A DNA stretch of 10,393 nucleotides from an uncultured Ruminococcus sp. (GTDB taxonomy: Bacteria; Bacillota; Clostridia; Oscillospirales; Ruminococcaceae): assembly GCA_900752785.1 (NCBI GenBank), contig CAADWP010000131.1, forward strand, positions 1 to 10,393, read 5' to 3'. Each line of letters opens with the position of its first letter. Positions within the stretch are counted from its first letter, which is position 1. Position numbers and translations under genes: made by a program. This document shows, in pieces, positions 6,260 to 10,393 of this stretch. A model generated the notes under the pieces. The model was not told where the DNA came from and made no database searches. It saw nothing but the letters and a program-made list of their open reading frames with translations.

Positions 6260-7909
6260 ATGACTTCCGACAGAATAGAGAAACTTAACAGTACTTTTAA
6301 GGCATTTTCAATTATTTCAGAGGGTAATTATGTTTATTTGTGTGATTTAAAAGAGGATTATTCACGCTGGTCTGACAGCGCAGTGGATTTTTTTGGTCTT
6401 CCTGATATTTATATGTATAAAGCAGGTGATATATGGGAGGAGCATATACATCCTGATGATCGTGCGAGATATCATGAAAGTATTGAAAAAATTTTCTCCG
6501 GTAAAGATGAAGGACACGAAATGCAGTATCGTGCTATGGCGGCAGATGGCAATTATGTTGTATGTACTTGCCGAGGCGTTATTATAAAAGGGGAAGACGG
6601 AGCTTCCGAATACTTTGCTGGCGCTATAAAAAATCATGGATCTATGAGTTATATAGATACTATTACCGGTTTGCGCAGTCTTTATGGATTTTTTGACGAT
6701 ATAAAAACGTTTTCATGGAGAAAAGAAGAATATATTGCTATAATGATCGGAATTGCAGGATTTTCTAATATAAATGACGTTCATGGATATACATTTGGAA
6801 ATAGTGTTCTTCGCAGTATTGCCAATCTTATACAGGATTTTTTTAAAAATGTTGGTTCGGTTTACCGAATGGACGGAACAAGGTTCTGTGTTGTAAGCAG
6901 CTGCCTCACTCAGAGCCAAATCTCTGAAATATATGACAAAATACGCGCAATTGTTTCAGATAATTTTATTGTAGAAGATCAGCGGATTTCAATTACGCTT
7001 AATGCAGGTATGATTTATATTAATGATTTTAATATTACGCCTGAAACCGTTTATTCCTGTCTTAAATACGCATATAGCGAGTCAAAAAATCATCGGCTTG
7101 GAGCGCTGAAAGTATTTAAAAACAAGCTTAGTCAGGATAATATCCATATTATCGAAAAAATAAATGCTATTCGTTCTTCTGTAATGGAGAACTGCCGCGG
7201 TTTTTATTTATGCTATCAGCCTATTATGTTTGCTGATACAGAGAAATTAAAGGGTATGGAGGCTCTTATTCGCTGGAAAGATTCTGTTTACGGAGTTGTT
7301 CCTCCGCTTCAGTTTATACCTGTTCTTGAACAAGACGCACTATTTCCTGTACTCGGACGTTGGATTTTAAGACAAGCAATGAACGATTGCAAGATTTTTC
7401 TTGAAAAATATCCCGACTTCCTGATAAATATTAATATTTCATATACTCAGCTTGAAAAAAATGATTTTGTTTCGGATGTATTTTCAATTCTTGAAGAAAC
7501 GGGATTTCCTGCAAGAAATTTATGTCTTGAAATAACTGAGCGATGCAGGCTTCTTGATACTGATATTCTCAGAAACAAATTGAATATGCTTAAAAACAGG
7601 GGAGTGAAAATAGCGCTTGATGACTTCGGAACAGGATTCTCATCTTTGGGCGTTCTTCGTGAACTTCCTATAGATGTCGTGAAGATTGACAGAGAATTTG
7701 TAAAAGATATTGAAAATAGTTCTGTGGACAGAAATACTGTTATGTTTGTTTCATCTATCGCTGATGCGTTTTCGACGGAGGTATGTGTAGAGGGCGTTGA
7801 AACATCTAAAATGCGCGACCTTCTTCGTAATTATAAAATATCAAGTTTTCAAGGATATTTTTATTCCAAGCCAATTACTATTGAGGAACTTGACAGATGT
7901 GTGCTATAA
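6260..7909 (+). CDS. PAS-GGDEF-EAL protein, predicted c-di-GMP phosphodiesterase
   Basis: A soluble signalling protein of 549 residues with no membrane segment or signal peptide. An N-terminal PAS domain (about 15-125, with the HPDDR motif) should sense a ligand. A GGDEF domain follows (about 132-280), opening with DTITGLRS, but its signature reads DGTRF (205-209) in place of GGDEF, so diguanylate cyclase activity is unlikely. The EAL domain (about 310-549) has the catalytic set: E334 in EALIRW, N392, E424 in EITE, D454/D455 in LDDFGTG, K475 in VKID, E511 in EGVE and Q531 in QGYFYSKP. It should therefore hydrolyse c-di-GMP to pGpG, perhaps tuned by PAS and by GTP binding to the degenerate GGDEF. 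The start has the purine-rich AGAGGCGAG (6245-6253) upstream. The gene is monocistronic, between its own promoter and terminator. No input ligand can be named. Confidence 0.93.
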   Translation: MTSDRIEKLNSTFKAFSIISEGNYVYLCDLKEDYSRWSDSAVDFFGLPDIYMYKAGDIWEEHIHPDDRARYHESIEKIFSGKDEGHEMQYRAMAADGNYVVCTCRGVIIKGEDGASEYFAGAIKNHGSMSYIDTITGLRSLYGFFDDIKTFSWRKEEYIAIMIGIAGFSNINDVHGYTFGNSVLRSIANLIQDFFKNVGSVYRMDGTRFCVVSSCLTQSQISEIYDKIRAIVSDNFIVEDQRISITLNAGMIYINDFNITPETVYSCLKYAYSESKNHRLGALKVFKNKLSQDNIHIIEKINAIRSSVMENCRGFYLCYQPIMFADTEKLKGMEALIRWKDSVYGVVPPLQFIPVLEQDALFPVLGRWILRQAMNDCKIFLEKYPDFLININISYTQLEKNDFVSDVFSILEETGFPARNLCLEITERCRLLDTDILRNKLNMLKNRGVKIALDDFGTGFSSLGVLRELPIDVVKIDREFVKDIENSSVDRNTVMFVSSIADAFSTEVCVEGVETSKMRDLLRNYKISSFQGYFYSKPITIEELDRCVL

Positions 7910-7952
7910 AAATCTCATTAATAAAAGTTTGAACAAAATAAAGAATATTTTT

Positions 7953-7980
7953 AAAGGCTGCGATCGAGCAGCCTTTTTCT
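7953..7980 (+). terminator. Intrinsic terminator of the GGDEF/EAL gene
   Basis: GGCTGC (7956-7961) pairs with GCAGCC (7968-7973) around a six-base loop. The stem is extended by AAA/TTT pairs and followed by TTTTTCT. It lies about 45 bases after the stop codon at 7909. Confidence 0.88.
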
Positions 7981-8031
7981 TTTTAAGAATTAGAGCGTGT
8001 TCACATAAAATAAATGTGCGGATTTTGCTAT

Positions 8032-8063
8032 AAAAAAAGACTAACCCGATTTGGATTAGTCTT
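8032..8063 (-). terminator. Intrinsic terminator of glnN
   Basis: AAGACTAA (8037-8044) pairs with TTAGTCTT (8056-8063), with two inner C-G pairs after one mismatch and a five-base loop. The A run at 8032-8038 becomes the U tract when read on the minus strand. It lies about 45 bases beyond the glnN stop. There is no T run on the plus side, so it mainly serves the minus strand. Confidence 0.87.
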
Positions 8064-8105
8064 ACATATCAAAATATGTGTTAAATTATTTATAATTCGT
8101 AAAAT

Positions 8106-10199
8106 TTATACATTATAAATAATTTCTGAATATGCAGGAATTGGCCATTCACAGGCAGGCATATTTAATTCGATCTCATCGGCAATCGTTCGCATAATAT
8201 CCATTTCAGCCAGAACATAGTGTCGGAATTGCTTTGCCTGGTCAAGCACATCTTTAATTTCACAGGCAGCCTTAACTTGTTCTTCAAGACGGACAATTGA
8301 TTCGTAGAAGCTGTCAGCAAGACCGTTTAATTTGGAAGCAATTTTTTCTTCCGTATTTGCAGTAAATCCGATCTGTTTTTTTGTTGCAATAGATCGGCAA
8401 AGCTTTTCTACGTAGTTGAGAGTTGAAGGGAGAAGCTGTTTTCTTGCCATTTCGATCATTGTTCGTGCTTCAATACGAACAGTTTTAGAGTATTTTTCCA
8501 AATGGATCTCAGTTCTGGCTAAAAGCTCATTATAGTTGAAAATTCCGAATTTACGCAAAATTCTGAGGTTTTTCTCATCGGTATAATGAGGCATACAGTC
8601 AACTGTGGAGGCATAATTAGGAAGTCCTCTGCGTGCAGCCTCTTTTACCCATTCATTGGAGTAGCCGTCGCCGTTAAAAATAATTCGTCTGTGTTCCTTG
8701 AGAACGCTTTTTAGAAGCTTCTTTACCTCATCCTCAAAGCAGTCGGAATTTTTAAACGGTTCAAGGATTTCCGTAAACTGACTCAGTTCCTCGCAGACAA
8801 TAGTATTGAGCAGTGTATTAGGGCATCCGATGTTATCCGACGAACCAACCATACGAAATTCAAAACGATTTCCTGTAAATGCGAAAGGGGATGTTCTGTT
8901 GCGGTCAGTGGAGTCCTTGGGGAAAGAGGGGAGAGCGTCAACACCGATAACAAAGGTTTCGTTCGGCGTCTGGAAAACGCTGTCGTTTTCGATAGCTTTA
9001 AGCACAGCGTCAAGCTCCTCGCCAAGAAACATTGAAATAATTGCAGGCGGGGCTTCGTCTGCACCCAAACGGTGGTCATTTCCTGCGGAAGCCGCTGAAA
9101 GACGCATCAAATCAGCATATTCATCAACTCCCTTGATAAGTGCGCAAAGAATTGTCAGAAATTGGAGATTTTCCATGGGAGTATCGCCGGGATCAAGAAG
9201 ATTTTGTCCGTCATTGGTGGACATTGACCAGTTATTATGCTTACCCGAGCCGTTAACCCCTTCAAAAGGCTTTTCATGAAGAAGACATACAAGACCATGC
9301 CTGAGGGCGACCTTTTCCATGACCTCCATTGCAAGCTCATTCTGATCCGCGCCAAGATTAGAAGTTGTGAAGATCGGAGCCATTTCGTGCTGTGCGGGAG
9401 CGACCTCGTTGTGTTTGGTCTTTGAAAAGATTCCGAGCTTCCAGAGTTCTTCGTCCAGATCAGCCATATAAGCGGCAATACGCGGGCGGAGGTTAGCGAA
9501 ATATTGGTCGTCAAGCTCCTGACCCTTTGGAGGCTTTGCTCCGAAAAGCGTTCTGCCTGTCAGAATAAGATCTTCACGCTGATCGAACATTTTTTTGTCT
9601 ATAAGAAAATATTCCTGCTCTGCGCCGACAGTTGTTGTAACTTGAGTAACGTTTTCGTTTCCAAAAAGCTTCAGAAAGCGAACGGCAGTTTTATTCAAGG
9701 CCTGCATTGATCTGAGCAGCGGTGTTTTTTTATCAAGAGTTTCACCGGTATATGAGACGAATACAGTCGGTATGTAGAGACTCCCCTCTTTTACAAAGCA
9801 GTATGAGGTAGGATCCCACGCTGTATAGCCTCTTGCGCTGCTGGTCTGCCGAAGTCCGCCGCTTGGAAAGGATGAGGCGTCCGGTTCGCCCTTAACAAGA
9901 GCTTTTCCGGAAAATTCCATAATAGCCATACCGTTCGAGGTAGGATTTATAAAAGAATCGTGCTTTTCAGCGGTAGATCCCGTCATTGGCTGAAACCAGT
10001 GCGTATAATGAGTTGCCCCCTTTTCTATCGCCCAGTCTTTAATAGTGTTAGCTACAAAATCGGCTGTTGTCATATCAAGAGGTTCGCCGTTTCGAATTGT
10101 CTTTTTTAGTGTCTTATAGATATTTTTAGGCAGACGCGTTCTCATGACCTCATCATTAAAAACATTGCAGGCAAAAATCTCCGGAATATTTGCGGTCAT
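8106..10199 (-). CDS. glnN: Glutamine synthetase type III
   Basis: It catalyses ATP-dependent formation of glutamine from glutamate and ammonium in the cytoplasm, the entry step of nitrogen assimilation. The protein has 697 residues, normal for GSIII and much longer than GSI (about 450-470). Characteristic segments, numbered from the preferred start: THWFQPMTG near the N-terminus, GAEQEYFLID with E194/E196 at 192-201, EVAPAQHEMAPIF, VNGSGKHNNW with H321 at 315-324, and NRFEFRMVGSS with E447/R449. A helical C-terminal region follows. The start at 10199 is preferred over the in-frame ATG at 10211: GGAG (minus strand, 10209-10206) sits six bases before it, whereas the GGAGG at 10217-10213 is only one base from the upstream ATG. 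Starting MTANIPEIF also fits the family. It is monocistronic, with its own promoter and terminator. In gut Clostridia and Bacteroides this type is often the main ammonium-assimilating enzyme. Confidence 0.96.
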   Translation of the reverse strand: MTANIPEIFACNVFNDEVMRTRLPKNIYKTLKKTIRNGEPLDMTTADFVANTIKDWAIEKGATHYTHWFQPMTGSTAEKHDSFINPTSNGMAIMEFSGKALVKGEPDASSFPSGGLRQTSSARGYTAWDPTSYCFVKEGSLYIPTVFVSYTGETLDKKTPLLRSMQALNKTAVRFLKLFGNENVTQVTTTVGAEQEYFLIDKKMFDQREDLILTGRTLFGAKPPKGQELDDQYFANLRPRIAAYMADLDEELWKLGIFSKTKHNEVAPAQHEMAPIFTTSNLGADQNELAMEVMEKVALRHGLVCLLHEKPFEGVNGSGKHNNWSMSTNDGQNLLDPGDTPMENLQFLTILCALIKGVDEYADLMRLSAASAGNDHRLGADEAPPAIISMFLGEELDAVLKAIENDSVFQTPNETFVIGVDALPSFPKDSTDRNRTSPFAFTGNRFEFRMVGSSDNIGCPNTLLNTIVCEELSQFTEILEPFKNSDCFEDEVKKLLKSVLKEHRRIIFNGDGYSNEWVKEAARRGLPNYASTVDCMPHYTDEKNLRILRKFGIFNYNELLARTEIHLEKYSKTVRIEARTMIEMARKQLLPSTLNYVEKLCRSIATKKQIGFTANTEEKIASKLNGLADSFYESIVRLEEQVKAACEIKDVLDQAKQFRHYVLAEMDIMRTIADEIELNMPACEWPIPAYSEIIYNV

Positions 10200-10212
10200 A
10201 TATATCTCCATT

Positions 10213-10228
10213 CCTCCGCATGAGCGGA
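10213..10228 (-). promoter_or_regulatory. Hairpin overlapping GGAGG in the glnN leader
   Basis: On the minus strand TCCGC (10228-10224) pairs with GCGGA (10219-10215) around a four-base loop. The 3' arm overlaps the upstream GGAGG at 10217-10213, leaving the second GGAG at 10209-10206 free. This may focus ribosomes on the start at 10199. The structure is visible; the role is inferred and may be incidental. Confidence 0.35.
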
Positions 10229-10251
10229 AAGCAAATTATTTATAATACTAT

Positions 10252-10280
10252 ATTATAGCATAAAAACCTTTGATTGTCAA
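10252..10280 (-). promoter_or_regulatory. Sigma-A promoter of glnN
   Basis: Read on the minus strand, TTGACA occupies 10280-10275 and TATAAT 10257-10252, both exact consensus with a 17-base spacer. The predicted start of transcription is near 10245, about 46 bases before the start codon. A short palindrome, TGATT-GTC-AATCA at 10271-10283, overlaps the -35 and could be an operator. Confidence 0.88.
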
Positions 10281-10308
10281 TCATAGCCCAATGATTTAAG
10301 GTCAACAG

Positions 10309-10324
10309 ATTGTAGGATTACAAT
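10309..10324. promoter_or_regulatory. Palindrome upstream of the glnN promoter, possible regulator site
   Basis: ATTGTA (10309-10314) and TACAAT (10319-10324) form a perfect inverted repeat around GGAT. The inner part fits the T-N11-A pattern of LysR-type regulators. It is centred about 70 bases upstream of the predicted glnN start, a usual place for such a site. The regulator is unknown, and the site could equally belong to a gene beyond the window edge. Confidence 0.35.
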
Positions 10325-10393
10325 AGATATGAGACAATTAACAAAAAAAGGTAGCGGAGCAGCATAGACCTGTGTTACAGTTAAGTTGCGAGA

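Noticed and set aside
8002..8018. CACAT/ATGTG inverted repeat between the two terminators
   Set aside because: It is five AT-rich pairs with a seven-base loop and no T run or nearby gene to regulate; most likely incidental.
8806..9279. 157-codon ORF on the plus strand inside glnN
   Set aside because: It lies wholly antisense to a strongly conserved enzyme, resembles no protein family and has no supporting signals; other overlapping frames across the window were dismissed for the same reason.
10325..10393. Gene or RNA at the right edge of the window
   Set aside because: No ORF, RNA signature or further promoter could be supported in this short segment.

Overview
The window looks like chromosomal DNA from a gut-type Clostridia, most likely an Oscillospiraceae/Ruminococcaceae relative. 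That placement is inferred from protein style: a type III glutamine synthetase, a ClpC-family unfoldase, a sortase operon and a PAS-GGDEF-EAL protein. It also rests on moderate-to-low GC, AGGAGG-type ribosome binding sites and near-perfect sigma-A promoters. No mobile element, tRNA, rRNA or CRISPR array was seen.

Layout, left to right. (1) Positions 1-2030 hold the 3' part of a ClpC/ClpA-family AAA+ unfoldase whose start lies outside the window. (2) A perfect TTGACA-17-TATAAT promoter at 2058-2086 drives a tight three-gene operon (2206-4631): a secreted, C-terminally membrane-anchored protein, a sortase, and a four-helix membrane protein of unknown function. The genes abut or overlap by one base, and the operon leader contains a long-range inverted repeat ending against the first Shine-Dalgarno. 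(3) Positions 4679-4831 hold a promoter, a fluoride riboswitch (crcB RNA motif) and an overlapping intrinsic terminator. They precede a cation:proton-antiporter-family gene (4853-6028), so that gene is predicted to be a fluoride exporter of the CPA-F kind and not a Na+ or K+ transporter. (4) An AT-rich intergenic region with an extended -10 promoter leads to a PAS-GGDEF-EAL protein (6260-7909) with a degenerate GGDEF and an intact EAL site, predicted to degrade c-di-GMP. (5) Back-to-back terminators at 7953-7978 (+) and 8032-8063 (-) separate it from glnN (8106-10199, minus strand). glnN has its own perfect promoter and a palindrome-rich upstream region.

The genes form independent units: protein quality control, cell-surface protein anchoring, fluoride detoxification, c-di-GMP turnover and ammonium assimilation. 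The best-supported non-obvious result is the fluoride riboswitch/antiporter pair. The most open question is the sortase operon, whose likely substrate lacks a canonical LPXTG signal.
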